Assembly: GCA_963797085.1 (NCBI GenBank)
Contig: CAWCOA010000029.1
Location: 57,126-121,125, forward strand
DNA from: JASJBU01 sp963797085
GTDB taxonomy: Bacteria > Pseudomonadota > Gammaproteobacteria > Chromatiales > Chromatiaceae
Direction: 5' to 3'
DNA length: 64,000 nt
Below are positions 37,960 to 47,990 of this stretch, piece by piece. Both the position numbers and the translations under genes were made by a program. Each line of letters begins with the position of its first letter. Positions within the stretch are counted from its first letter, which is position 1. The notes under the pieces were generated by a model. The model made no database searches and was not told where the DNA came from. It worked only from the letters and a program-made list of their open reading frames with translations.

Positions 37960-38790
37960 ATGAAATACCACTTCACTAAGATGCAGGGGCTGGGCAACGA
38001 TTTCGTGGTGTTCGATGCCATCAACCAGGACATTGTCCTGGATCGGACTCAGATCCGTCATATTGCCGATCGCCATTTTGGCATCGGCTGCGATCAGATT
38101 CTCCTCATCGAGCGACCCCGCCTGGCCAACACTGACTTCCACTACCGTATCTTCAATGCTGACGGATCGGAAGTGGAACAGTGTGGCAATGGCGCACGCT
38201 GCTTTGCGCGCTTCGTGTTTGACAAGGGTTTTACCAGGAAGCAGCAGATTCCAGTGGGTACCGCTGCTGGAAAAATCGTTTTGCAACTGCAACACAATGG
38301 CCAGGTGAGCGTGGATATGGGCGCACCCATTCTGGAACCGGCATTGATTCCCTTTAATGCTCATGCCAGGGCAGCAACCTACCCATTGGCATTGCCCCAT
38401 GAGACAGTCACGATCAGCGCGGTATCCATGGGCAACCCGCATGCGATCCTGCAAGTGAATTCAGTGGCAGACGCGGATGTGGCACGCTTAGGCCCTTTGA
38501 TCGAACAGCACCCTGATTTCCCAAAACGAGTCAATGTGGGATTCATGCAGCGGATTGATCCGGATACCATCAAGTTGCGTGTCTTTGAACGAGGCAGCGG
38601 TGAAACACTTGCCTGCGGCACCGGGGCCTGTGCTGCGGCAGTTGCCGGACAATTGCTGGGAATCCTCAATCAGCAGGTAAGAGTTCAACTCCCTGGCGGC
38701 GAACTTGTGGTAAAGTGGCAAGGTGAAGGTAACCCAGTTGAGATGAGCGGCCCTGCAGAGGCCGTGTTCGAAGGAACCATCGAACTATGA
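37960..38790 (+). CDS. dapF: Diaminopimelate epimerase
   Basis: The 276-residue enzyme converts LL- to meso-diaminopimelate for lysine and peptidoglycan. The start MQGLGNDFVVFDA and both catalytic cysteines are visible: EQCGNGARCFARF and LACGTGACAAAVAG. Its TGA overlaps the ATG of the DUF484 gene (ATGA), implying translational coupling. Confidence 0.97.
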   Translation: MKYHFTKMQGLGNDFVVFDAINQDIVLDRTQIRHIADRHFGIGCDQILLIERPRLANTDFHYRIFNADGSEVEQCGNGARCFARFVFDKGFTRKQQIPVGTAAGKIVLQLQHNGQVSVDMGAPILEPALIPFNAHARAATYPLALPHETVTISAVSMGNPHAILQVNSVADADVARLGPLIEQHPDFPKRVNVGFMQRIDPDTIKLRVFERGSGETLACGTGACAAAVAGQLLGILNQQVRVQLPGGELVVKWQGEGNPVEMSGPAEAVFEGTIEL

Positions 38791-39485
38791 ACCAACAAGA
38801 AACCAAGTCAGAAAATCAACAGCCCGACGCATTTGAGGCTGATGTCATCCGCTATCTGAATGACCATCCGGACTTTTTCACCAAGCATCCTGATATTCTG
38901 CGGGATATGCAGATTCCCCACCAGAGCGGCAGCGCCGTGTCGCTGATCGAGAAACAGGTGGAGATGCTGCGCAGCCAGATCAAAGGCTATCAGACGAATA
39001 TGCAAGAGTTGGTGGAAGTGGCTCGAACCAACGACACCCTGCAGAATCGCATGCACCGGCTGACACTGGAATTGATCGACGCGGCGACCTTCGATGAAGT
39101 GTTGAATGCCCTGGAGGATGAACTGCATGATGATTTCCAGGCCGATGCTGTGGAGCTGAGGCTCTTCTCATCCACGCAACTGAAAGACCACCTGGATACC
39201 GACTTGCCGGACCACAGTTCCACCTTCGAAGAATTCTTCAACAACAAGAAGCCGATCTGTGGGCCACTGCCCAGAGAACAGATCGACTTTATTTTCGGCG
39301 CCGAGGGAGATCAAATCTCCTCCGCTGCCCTGATCCCGCTGCAGAGTGATGGCGTACTTGGCCTGCTGGCCATAGGCAGCCGCGATCCAAAGCGTTTCGT
39401 ACCCCACCACGGCACCGAGTTTCTGACCCGCCTGGGAGAAATCATCAGCCGAACCCTGCAAGCCGTCTCGTTGCCTGGCATTTAA
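38787..39485 (+). CDS. DUF484 (GAF-like) protein
   Basis: The 232-residue protein matches DUF484/YigA. The N-terminal part is VIRYLNDHPDFFTKHPDIL, a coiled coil follows (LIEKQVEMLRSQIKGYQTNM), then a GAF-like domain (ALIPLQSDGVLGLLAIGSRD; FLTRLGEIISRTLQ). It always accompanies dapF and xerC in gammaproteobacteria. Function unknown. It overlaps dapF by 4 bp. Confidence 0.93.
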   Translation: MNQQETKSENQQPDAFEADVIRYLNDHPDFFTKHPDILRDMQIPHQSGSAVSLIEKQVEMLRSQIKGYQTNMQELVEVARTNDTLQNRMHRLTLELIDAATFDEVLNALEDELHDDFQADAVELRLFSSTQLKDHLDTDLPDHSSTFEEFFNNKKPICGPLPREQIDFIFGAEGDQISSAALIPLQSDGVLGLLAIGSRDPKRFVPHHGTEFLTRLGEIISRTLQAVSLPGI

Positions 39486-39497
39486 GGCATCAGGCCA

Positions 39498-40415
39498 GTG
39501 CCACGGGACCACGCACTGCACCACTGGCTGGATCGATTTCTCGACTACCTGCACCATGAGCGACGGCTTTCGCCGCGCACCCTCGAGAGTTATGCCAGAG
39601 ACCTCAATCAGCTCATCACATGGCTGACAGAGCAGGGCATCTCTGACTGGCAGGGATTGAATCAGCACCTGATCCGTAATTATATTGCCTACCGTCATCG
39701 GCGCGGCCTGTCGCCCAAAAGCCTGCACCGGGAGCTCTCCAGTCTGCGCAGCCTGTTCAATTATTTACTGCGCGAAAGGGAAGTCGAGGCCAATCCTGCC
39801 CAAGGCGTGCGGGCGCCTAGGGTCAAGAGAAAACTGCCAACCACCCTGGATGCGGACCAGATCAGCCGACTGCTCAAGATCAACAACGATGCACCGGAGG
39901 CCCTGCGTGACCTGGCGATCATGGAACTCTTCTACTCATCCGGTTTGCGACTCGCCGAGTTGATCAGCCTCAATCTGGGGGACATCGACCCACAGGATGC
40001 GATGGTTGAAGTCATCGGCAAGGGCGCCAAGACCCGCCGGGTACCGGTTGGCAGCAAGGCGCTGGAGGCCCTGAGGAAATGGTTGCATGTACGCCAGCAA
40101 ATGGCGGATCAGGCAGAGATCGCCCTCTTCGTAGGGGTCCGCGGCAAACGCATCAGCCGCAGCACGGTGCAGAAAAGGCTCCACTACTGGTCCATCGAGC
40201 AAAATACTCCGCGCAATATCCATCCTCATCTGCTGCGCCACTCATTCGCCAGCCATCTGCTGGAGTCTTCCGGTGACCTCCGCGCGGTTCAGGAACTGCT
40301 CGGACACGCCAATATCAGCACCACCCAGATCTACACCCACCTGGATTTTCAGCATCTGGCGGAGGTCTACGACAAGGCCCATCCAAGAGCACATAAAGCC
40401 AAAGGAAATAAGTAA
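39498..40415 (+). CDS. xerC: Tyrosine recombinase XerC
   Basis: The GTG start at 39498 gives 305 residues. The SAM-like N-terminal domain (LDYLHHERRLSPRTLESYAR) is followed by the catalytic domain with Arg in YSSGLRLAEL, Lys in GKGAKTRRVP, HLLRHSFASHL (H-x-x-R), LGHANISTTQ and the Tyr in IYTHLDF. With XerD it resolves chromosome dimers at dif. It is 12 bp after the DUF484 gene. Confidence 0.97.
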   Translation: MPRDHALHHWLDRFLDYLHHERRLSPRTLESYARDLNQLITWLTEQGISDWQGLNQHLIRNYIAYRHRRGLSPKSLHRELSSLRSLFNYLLREREVEANPAQGVRAPRVKRKLPTTLDADQISRLLKINNDAPEALRDLAIMELFYSSGLRLAELISLNLGDIDPQDAMVEVIGKGAKTRRVPVGSKALEALRKWLHVRQQMADQAEIALFVGVRGKRISRSTVQKRLHYWSIEQNTPRNIHPHLLRHSFASHLLESSGDLRAVQELLGHANISTTQIYTHLDFQHLAEVYDKAHPRAHKAKGNK

Positions 40416-40503
40416 CTCGCAACCGACTCCCTGAACTTGATATTTTTCACTGGCAGGCCAGTCAGGTACAATCACTCGTTTGGTGGAACAGAGCAGGTTT
40501 TCC

Positions 40504-41049
40504 GTGGAACAGTTCAGAGGCACAACCATTCTCTCGGTACGCCGTAACGGCAAGGTCGTGATCGGCGGTGACGGCCAGGTCTCCCTGGGCAATACGATTA
40601 TGAAGGGCAATGCGCGCAAGGTGCGCACCTTGCACAAAGGCAACGTGATTGCGGGCTTCGCCGGCGCCACAGCGGATGCCTTTACCCTGTTCGAGCGCTT
40701 CGAGGGAAAGCTGGAGAAACATCACGGCCACCTCACCCGGGCCGCCGTGGAGATGGCCAAGGACTGGCGCACCGACCGCGCGCTGCGCCGTCTGGAGGCC
40801 CTGCTCTGCGTTGCCGACACCAAGGCCTCGCTGATCATCTCCGGCACCGGTGATGTCATTGAACCGGAACACAGCCTGATGGCGATCGGCTCAGGCGGCG
40901 CCTTTGCCCAGGCGGCAGCACGCGCCCTGCTGGACGAGACAGAACTGAGCGCCCGCGAGATTGTCGAAAAGGGGCTGAATATCGCCGCAGATATCTGCAT
41001 CTACACCAATCACAACCTGGTTCTTGAAGAACTCGACAGTGAGAATTAA
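40504..41049 (+). CDS. hslV: ATP-dependent protease subunit HslV
   Basis: The GTG at 40504 gives 181 residues starting MEQFRG-TTILSVRRNGKVV. Processing before the first Thr exposes the catalytic N-terminal threonine. GDGQVSLGNTIMKGNARKVR and GFAGATADAFTLFERFE are family signatures. The dodecameric peptidase pairs with HslU, encoded 18 bp downstream. The short propeptide is slightly longer than in E. coli. Confidence 0.96.
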   Translation: MEQFRGTTILSVRRNGKVVIGGDGQVSLGNTIMKGNARKVRTLHKGNVIAGFAGATADAFTLFERFEGKLEKHHGHLTRAAVEMAKDWRTDRALRRLEALLCVADTKASLIISGTGDVIEPEHSLMAIGSGGAFAQAAARALLDETELSAREIVEKGLNIAADICIYTNHNLVLEELDSEN

Positions 41050-41067
41050 CTAGGGCCTGTTAGCACT

Positions 41068-42405
41068 ATGTCGGAAATCACCCCCCAGCAGATCGTCGCC
41101 GAACTGAATAAACACATCATCGGTCAATCCGATGCCAAGCGCGCCGTGGCCATCGCTTTACGCAACCGCTGGCGTCGCGCCCAACTCCCTGAAGAACTGC
41201 GCAATGAGATCACGCCCAAGAACATCCTGATGATTGGCCCCACCGGCGTCGGCAAGACTGAAATTGCCCGGCGCCTGGCAAAATTGGCGAATGCCCCTTT
41301 TCTCAAGGTGGAAGCGACGAAATTCACCGAAGTGGGCTATGTGGGCAGGGAGGTTGACTCCATCATCCGGGACCTGGCCGACTCAGCGGTCAAGATGGCG
41401 CGTGAGCTGGAAATGGACAAGGTGGCTGGTGACGCCAGCCAGGCAGCGGAAGAACGCATTCTCGACACCCTGCTGCCGGCCCCGAAACCGACCAGTTGGG
41501 AAGACGATGCCAGCTCCAGCGGCGTTTCCAGCGCCACACGTAACAAATTCCGCGAAAAACTGCGCAATGGCGACCTGGATGACAAAGAGATCGAGATTGA
41601 GGTGAGTTCCTCTCCGGTCGGAGTTGAGATCATGGCCCCGCCTGGTATGGAAGAGATGACCAGCCAATTGCAGGGCATGTTCCAAAACCTGGGATCCGGG
41701 CGTACCCGGCGCCGCAAACTGCGCATCAAAGACGCCTTCGGTGTAATGCGTGACGAGGAAGCGGCCAAGCGCATCAACGAGGAGGATCTGAAACTGCGGG
41801 CCTTGGAGATGGTCGAGCAGCATGGCATTGTCTTCATCGATGAACTGGACAAGGTGACAAGCCGCGCCGAGCATAGCGGCGCCGATGTCTCCCGTGAAGG
41901 CGTGCAGCGGGATCTATTGCCGCTGGTGGAAGGTTGTACCATCTCCACCAAGCATGGCATGGTCAAAACCGATCATATCCTGTTTATCGCCTCCGGCGCC
42001 TTTCATTTGTCAAAACCCTCCGATCTGATTCCCGAACTGCAGGGGCGCCTGCCGATCCGCGTCGAGCTCAGAGCACTCTCATCCGCTGACTTCGTGCGCA
42101 TTCTTACCGAACCAGACGCTTCACTCACCGAACAATACCAGGCGCTGTTGCAGACCGAGCAGGTCAAGCTGGAGTTCACCGAGGACGGTATCAAGCGCAT
42201 TGCCGAGACTGCCTGGCAGGTCAACGAAAGCACCGAGAATATCGGTGCACGGCGCCTGCATACGGTAATGGAGCGACTGCTGGAATCAATTTCCTTCGAA
42301 GCGACGGAGCATGCCGGCGCCTGTTTTACCATCGATGCCGGCTACGTGGATGACCATCTTGCGGAGCTGGCCGGTAATGAAGACCTGAGTCAATACATTC
42401 TCTAG
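41068..42405 (+). CDS. hslU: HslU ATPase/unfoldase
   Basis: The 445-residue AAA+ protein unfolds substrates for HslV. Walker A is GPTGVGKTEIARRLAKLA, Walker B is GIVFIDELDKV, the pore motif is GYVGREVDS and the C-terminal tail ends DLSQYIL, which activates HslV. Length matches the family. Confidence 0.98.
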   Translation: MSEITPQQIVAELNKHIIGQSDAKRAVAIALRNRWRRAQLPEELRNEITPKNILMIGPTGVGKTEIARRLAKLANAPFLKVEATKFTEVGYVGREVDSIIRDLADSAVKMARELEMDKVAGDASQAAEERILDTLLPAPKPTSWEDDASSSGVSSATRNKFREKLRNGDLDDKEIEIEVSSSPVGVEIMAPPGMEEMTSQLQGMFQNLGSGRTRRRKLRIKDAFGVMRDEEAAKRINEEDLKLRALEMVEQHGIVFIDELDKVTSRAEHSGADVSREGVQRDLLPLVEGCTISTKHGMVKTDHILFIASGAFHLSKPSDLIPELQGRLPIRVELRALSSADFVRILTEPDASLTEQYQALLQTEQVKLEFTEDGIKRIAETAWQVNESTENIGARRLHTVMERLLESISFEATEHAGACFTIDAGYVDDHLAELAGNEDLSQYIL

Positions 42406-42533
42406 TTCGAAAAACTCATCATGTTCACGGATGAAATTGCCGGACTGGATCACCCCTTTTCGTTGCCGGGTTACTGGCAACGGCTAACGGGTAGAATGGG
42501 CGTTTTGTATCAAGCTATTGCGAGAAATTAACC

Positions 42534-42902
42534 ATGTCCCACCCCGTACCAACTGAGATTCATCTGCATAAGCAGTCCCGCGTGCTCGACATCACTTTTG
42601 CCGACGGGAAAAAATTCAATTATCCCGCTGAATACCTGAGGGTTTATTCACCCTCCGCTGAGGTTCAGGGACACGGACCAGGCGAAGAGGTCCTGCAGGT
42701 CGGCAAGGAAGCGGTCAATATCGCGCACATCGATCCCGTAGGGAATTATGCCATCTGCCTGCATTTCGATGATGAACACAACACCGGGATCTACTCCTGG
42801 GAGACCCTGTACAGGCTCGGCGTGAATTACGAGCAGAATTGGAAACGCTACCTCGAGCGCTTGAAAACAGCCGGTTATGAGCGCAAAGAACCAGCCGCCT
42901 GA
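42534..42902 (+). CDS. DUF971 (GBBH-like N-terminal domain) protein
   Basis: The 122-residue protein consists of one gamma-butyrobetaine hydroxylase-like N-terminal domain: ADGKKFNYPAEYLRVYSPSA, DPVGNYAICLHFDDEHNTGI and SWETLYRLG. Stand-alone forms next to hslVU and ubiE are typical of gammaproteobacteria; related proteins are linked to iron-sulfur cluster handling. Exact role uncertain. Confidence 0.9.
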   Translation: MSHPVPTEIHLHKQSRVLDITFADGKKFNYPAEYLRVYSPSAEVQGHGPGEEVLQVGKEAVNIAHIDPVGNYAICLHFDDEHNTGIYSWETLYRLGVNYEQNWKRYLERLKTAGYERKEPAA

Positions 42903-42984
42903 CTTGTACTCCGTCAAGGTTAGGATAGAGATTGATCAGGGAAAATCGTTACCCCACTAAGCAGTACGCCGGAGCGATACCATT

Positions 42985-43734
42985 ATGACTATCGATAATA
43001 CTACCCATTTCGGTTTCGAGACCGTACAAACTGAAGAGAAGGCAGGTCGGGTCAGGGCTGTATTCGATTCAGTCTCCAATAAATACGATCTGATGAACGA
43101 TCTGATGTCATTCGGCGTTCATCGCCTGTGGAAGCGGCAGGTAATTGAGATCTGTGGTGTACGCAAAGGCTGCAAGGTGCTGGACCTGGCGGCGGGCACC
43201 GGGGATCTCTCTGCACGTTTCAGTGGCCTGGTGGGACCGGAGGGTCTGGTAGTGTTTTCGGATATCAATGCCTCGATGCTGGAACAGGGACGTGTTCGCA
43301 TGCTCGACGAAGGCCATGTTGGCAATCTCCGCTATATCCAGGCAGACGCCCAGCACCTGCCGTTCCCGGATGACTACTTCGACTGCGTCACTATCGGCTT
43401 CGGTTTGCGCAATGTCACTGACAAACAACTCGCTCTGGAGGCGATTTTTCGGGTGATTAAACCCGGCGGCCGGCTGATGGTACTCGAGTTCTCCAAGCCG
43501 ACCAATAAACCCATGGAAACGCTCTATGACCTCTACTCTTTCAACCTGATGCCCAAGATCGGCAAGCTGGTCACCCAGGATGAAGACAGCTATCGTTATC
43601 TGGCCGAATCTATCCGCATGCACCCTGATCAGGAAACCCTGAAACAGATGATGGAGCAGGCCGGGTTTGAGCGTTGCGAATATTTTAATCTGACCGCCGG
43701 TGTCGTCGCCATACACCGGGGATATAAGCTTTGA
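42985..43734 (+). CDS. ubiE: Ubiquinone/menaquinone C-methyltransferase UbiE
   Basis: The 249-residue SAM-dependent methyltransferase has the UbiE signature YDLMNDLMSFGVHRLWKR, motif I LDLAAGTGDLSARFS and CVTIGFGLRNVTDK. It methylates the benzoquinol ring in ubiquinone synthesis. It begins the ubiE-ubiJ-ubiB cluster. Confidence 0.97.
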   Translation: MTIDNTTHFGFETVQTEEKAGRVRAVFDSVSNKYDLMNDLMSFGVHRLWKRQVIEICGVRKGCKVLDLAAGTGDLSARFSGLVGPEGLVVFSDINASMLEQGRVRMLDEGHVGNLRYIQADAQHLPFPDDYFDCVTIGFGLRNVTDKQLALEAIFRVIKPGGRLMVLEFSKPTNKPMETLYDLYSFNLMPKIGKLVTQDEDSYRYLAESIRMHPDQETLKQMMEQAGFERCEYFNLTAGVVAIHRGYKL

Positions 43735-43783
43735 GTCTACGCTGTTGAATAGTGACGGCGGGTTAATCAGGAACTTTTGAGCC

Positions 43784-44413
43784 ATGACTATCAGTGCCAC
43801 AGCTTACGCCACCTTGGAAGTATTGCTCAATCAGGCCATCAAGCTGGATCCTGAAGCCAAGACCCGCCTCGCTCCGCTGCATGGCCAGATCATCAAACTG
43901 GAACTGATTGGACTGGGTCTGTCGCTATATTTGATTCCCGATCCCGGCGGCATCCAAGTGTTACAAACACTTGAAGCCGAACCCGACTGCATACTGCGTG
44001 GCACACCACTGGACCTGGCCCGTATGCGCTCCAGCCGGGACAGCGCCGATCAGCTGTTCAGCGGCGCGGTAGCGATCGAAGGTGACTCAGCCGTCGCCCA
44101 CCAGTTTGGCGAATTCCTCTCCAGCATCGACATCGACTGGGAGGAACAGCTCTCGCGCCTCACGGGAGATGTGATCGCCCATGAGGTCGGCAACCTGGCG
44201 CGTGATTTCACTCAGTGGGGCGGCAAGCTGCGCCACACGTTCGGATTAAACCTGCAGGAATATCTACAGGAAGAGTTACGCCTCTTGCCGAGTCGCTATG
44301 AAATTGAACCCTATCTAAACGATGTCGATCGGCTAAGAGACGATATGGAACGCGTTGCCGCCCGTCTTGAAAGGGCAAGCCGGCAACTGTCAAATAGTGA
44401 GCCGAACCAGTGA
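43784..44413 (+). CDS. ubiJ: Ubiquinone biosynthesis accessory factor UbiJ
   Basis: The 209-residue protein has an N-terminal SCP2-like lipid-binding domain (LELIGLGLSLYLIPDPGGIQ; ILRGTPLDLARM) and a C-terminal coiled coil (DVDRLRDDMERVAARLERAS). UbiJ organises the soluble Ubi complex and binds lipid intermediates; it pairs with UbiK. Its TGA overlaps the GTG of ubiB by 4 bases. Confidence 0.94.
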   Translation: MTISATAYATLEVLLNQAIKLDPEAKTRLAPLHGQIIKLELIGLGLSLYLIPDPGGIQVLQTLEAEPDCILRGTPLDLARMRSSRDSADQLFSGAVAIEGDSAVAHQFGEFLSSIDIDWEEQLSRLTGDVIAHEVGNLARDFTQWGGKLRHTFGLNLQEYLQEELRLLPSRYEIEPYLNDVDRLRDDMERVAARLERASRQLSNSEPNQ

Positions 44414-46072
44414 TCCGCCCCTCCCAGGCCTTCAGGCTGATACACATCAACCTGGTCCTGTTGCGCCATGGTTTGGACGAAGTGATTCTGGCCACCCACC
44501 TGTTTCGGCCGATCCGTTTTCTGTCTATTCCTTTCTCCCTGGTACTGGTTTCGCAAGGATCGCTCGGCCTACCCGGTGCGTATTCGGCGCTCCCTTGAAG
44601 ACCTGGGTCCAATCTTCATCAAGTTTGGGCAGATCCTCTCCACCCGCCGGGACCTGCTGCCGGATGAACTGGCCACAGAACTGGCAAAGCTGCAGGACCG
44701 GGTACCACCCTTCCCTGGCATTCAGGCCCGCAGCATCATCGAAAAGGCCTATGGAGGCCCGCTGGATACCGAACTGCTTGAATTCGATGAAAAACCCCTG
44801 GCTTCCGCTTCCATTGCCCAGGTGCACAGCGCGAGACTCAAGGATGGCACCCCGATCGTGGTCAAGGTCCTGAGGCCGGGTATTGAAAAGATCATCCGTC
44901 GTGATATTGATCTGCTCTATACCATTGCCCGCCTGGCCCATAAATATTGGCGGGAAGGCAGATGGCTGCGCCCCATAGAAGTCGTTGAAGAGTATGAAAA
45001 AACCATTTTCGACGAACTCGATCTGATGCGCGAGGCGGCCAATGCATCACAGCTGCGGCGTGATTTCCTCAACAGTCAATCCCTATATGTGCCAGAGGTC
45101 TACTGGGATCTTACGCGCAAAAATGTGCTGGTGATGGAGCGCATCAGCGGTACTTCAATCGGCAATACCGAGGCCCTGCGCAACCAGGGCATAGATATGA
45201 AGTTGCTCAGTGAACGGGGCGTAGAGATCTTCTTTACCCAGGTCTTCAAATTCAACTTCTTCCATGCCGATATGCACCCGGGAAATATCTTTGTGGAGCC
45301 CAATGGCCGGTTTATCGCTGTGGATTTCGGCATTATGGGCATGCTTACCGAGGATGATAAGCGCTACCTGGCGGAAAACATGCTGGCCTTCTTCAAGCGC
45401 GACTACAAACGGGTTGCACAGCTGCACATAGAATCAGAATGGGTGCCCCGAGGAACGCGGCTTGAGGAATTCGAATCCGCGATACGCACCGTCAGCGAGC
45501 CGATCTTTGAGAAGCCGCTGAGTGAGATCTCCTTCGGCCACTTTCTGCTGCGTCTGTTTCAGACTGCCCGCCGCTTTGATATGGAGGTGCAGCCACAGCT
45601 CGTACTGCTGCAGAAGACGATGCTGAATATCGAAGGTCTGGGGCGTCAGCTCTATCCCCAGCTCGACCTCTGGACCACCGCCAAGCCTTTCCTCGAAAGC
45701 TGGGTGGATGCGCAGATCGGGCGCGAGGCATTCCTGCGAAAAATCAAGACGAGCCTGCCCAAACTTGGTGAGCACCTGCCGGATCTGCCGGGAAAGATTC
45801 ACAAAGTGATCAATGATGCAGAGAGCGGCAACCTGGAGTTGAACTGGAAATCTGACGAGCTGATTCTGCTACGGAAAGACCTCAGGCAGAATCACCGGAA
45901 TACCCTGGCCGTCATTTCGGGTAGCGCCATGATGCTGAGCGGAACGCTGCTGCTGGTGTTCGGCCCAGGCGCACTGATTCCGGCAACTGCCGCAACCCTG
46001 CTTGGTAGCGGTTTGGGCACTGCAGGAGGATTGGTGCTGTTGCGCAGTTGGATCTCTTCAACCTACCAGTAA
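44410..46072 (+). pseudogene. ubiB: ubiB (UbiB/ADCK kinase-like), one +1 frameshift
   Basis: The N-terminal 40 residues (MIRPSQAFRLIHINLVLLRH) are in one frame and the remainder from SPWYWFRKDRSAYPVRIRRS in another, with the break near 44525-44545. One extra base explains the total of 1663 bp; corrected length is about 553 residues. The atypical-kinase motifs are intact (ELGPIFIKFGQ-like KxGQ segment DLGPIFIKFGQILSTRRDLL, HADMHPGNIFVEPNGRFIAV). Two membrane helices lie at the C-terminus (LAVISGSAMMLSGTLLLVFG). UbiB aids ubiquinone synthesis. Confidence 0.93.
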
Positions 46073-46090
46073 AGATGCCCACAAAAAGAA

Positions 46091-46117
46091 AAACCCGCCC
46101 AATCCTTGGGCGGGTTT
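46091..46117. terminator. Bidirectional intrinsic terminator
   Basis: AAACCCGCCCAA (46091-46102) and TTGGGCGGGTTT (46106-46117) with loop TCC, followed by TTA on the plus strand and preceded by an A-rich tract. It ends the ubi cluster and can also stop transcription coming from manC on the other strand. The remaining ~200 bp to manC hold no clear feature. Confidence 0.9.
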
Positions 46118-46321
46118 TTACAGGTTGGCATGCATCCATCACACACTGGCACGTTCTTCCTTCTTCTTCCTTTTATCCAAAGAACATCCCTGTTCGCGTC
46201 CGCTGCGGAGAATTCATCCTTGGTGTAATGAATAATAGATGCCAGTCGGTTCGATCACTGTAGGCAATCGCGCTGAAATGCATGTAAGTATTCACCTACA
46301 GAGGCATCCGCAGCCACGGCA

Positions 46322-47801
46322 TTAAGCAAGCCATTGACCGGCTGGCACTATCAGCCCGGCTTCTTTCTCTCTGCCATATTCATCCTCAATACGCACGATA
46401 TCATCCTCGCCCAGATAACTACCTGACTGGACCTCAACAATCTCCAGGGGAATCCTTCCCGGATTTTTCAGGCGATGAACTGTACCCAAAGGGATATACG
46501 TCGATTGATTGATCGTGAGGATAAAGGTCTCGTCATCCCGGGTGATCTCTGCGGTGCCGGACACCACAACCCAATGTTCGGAACGATGAAAATGTTTCTG
46601 CAGCGAAATACTCGACCCGGGATTGATGAATATCCTTTTTATCTGAAATGTATCTTCGATGCCAATGGAATCGTAATGGCCCCAGGGGCGGTAGACTTTG
46701 CGATGGTGCACCACTTCGCTACGCTGGTCGTGCTTCAGTTTATCGACGATGTACTTGATGTCTTGCGCCCTTTCCTTGTCGGCGATCATGATACCATCCG
46801 GGGTTTCAACGATAATCAAGCCATCGAGCCCCACCCCGGCCACCAGGTTGGTTTCTGCCCGGATGTAGCAGTTTTTCACATCATGGGTATACACATCGCC
46901 CGAGATGACGTTGTTTTCCTCATTCTGCTCACCGATTTCCCAAAGGGCCGTCCAGGAGCCTACATCATTCCAATGCGCATCCAACGGGACCACCATCGCC
47001 TTATCCGTCTTCTCCATCACTGCATAATCGATGGAGTCCGCCGGTGAAGCGCTGAATTCATCCGCATTCAAGCGGATGAAATCCACCTCCCTGACAGACT
47101 GTTGCGACTGCGGCAGCGACACTTTTCACTATCTCAGGGGCAAATTTTTCTATCTCCTGCAAGAATACAGAGGCCCGGAACATGAACATACCACTGTTCC
47201 AGAAGTAGTCGCCGGAAGCCACATAGGCATTGGCAGTTTCATAGTCAGGTTTTTCTACGAAGCGCAAGACAGATCGGGCAGAATCGCCAGTTCCCCCTGA
47301 AGCCTCTGCAGCCTGGATATAACCATATCCGGTTTCCACCCGATTCGGCACCACTCCGAAAGTCACCAATGCACCATTCTCGGCATGCTTCGCAGCCACT
47401 TCAACCGCCTGCTGGAAGTGCTCCAAATCAGCGATGTCATGATCAGCCGGCAAGACAAACAGGACGGGATCGCTCTCGCCAAGGCTTTCATCACCGCAAG
47501 CCTGCATGGCACAGAAGGCTGCAGCAACAATGGCTGGCGCCGTATTACGGCCCATAGGCTCAAGAATGATCTGCCGGTTATCCATGCCTATCTCATGCAG
47601 TTGTTCTGCCACGAGAAATCGATGGTCCAGATTACAGATCACAAGAGGTGGCTCGATATTAGCGAAACCATTCAAGCGACTGACAGTATTCTGAAACATG
47701 CTTTGTTCATTGACCAAGCGGATGAATTGCTTGGGGCGATGAGCCCGAGAGAGTGGCCATAATCGAGTTCCGGTTCCACCGGAAAGAATGACAGGAATCA
47801 C
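46322..47801 (-). pseudogene. manC: manC (mannose-1-P guanylyltransferase/M6P isomerase), one +1 frameshift
   Basis: The N-terminal half has the nucleotidyltransferase motif PVILSGGTGTRLWPLSR, PKQF and VEKPDYETANAYV. The C-terminal half has the isomerase cupin motif NPGSSISLQKHFHRSEHWVV. They are in different frames joined near 47110-47122 (SVAAAVA to QSQQSVREVDF). One extra base accounts for the length; corrected product about 492 residues. ManC makes GDP-mannose, the precursor used by Gmd and Fcl nearby. Confidence 0.94.
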
Positions 47802-47990
47802 TTAATTATCCTTAAATTTTTTAGAGAGCCGGTCAAAATGGCTCATTGGCCATCAGCACCGGCGGTAAAAGAATCGTATCATACGGGACCCTATCTACCG
47901 TGCAAGCCTATCCATGGTTGCTGAAACTTTTTAACAAACTTAAGCGTGATTACTGCAGAAACCAGAAAAATTCTTCTGTAAACTTGCGAT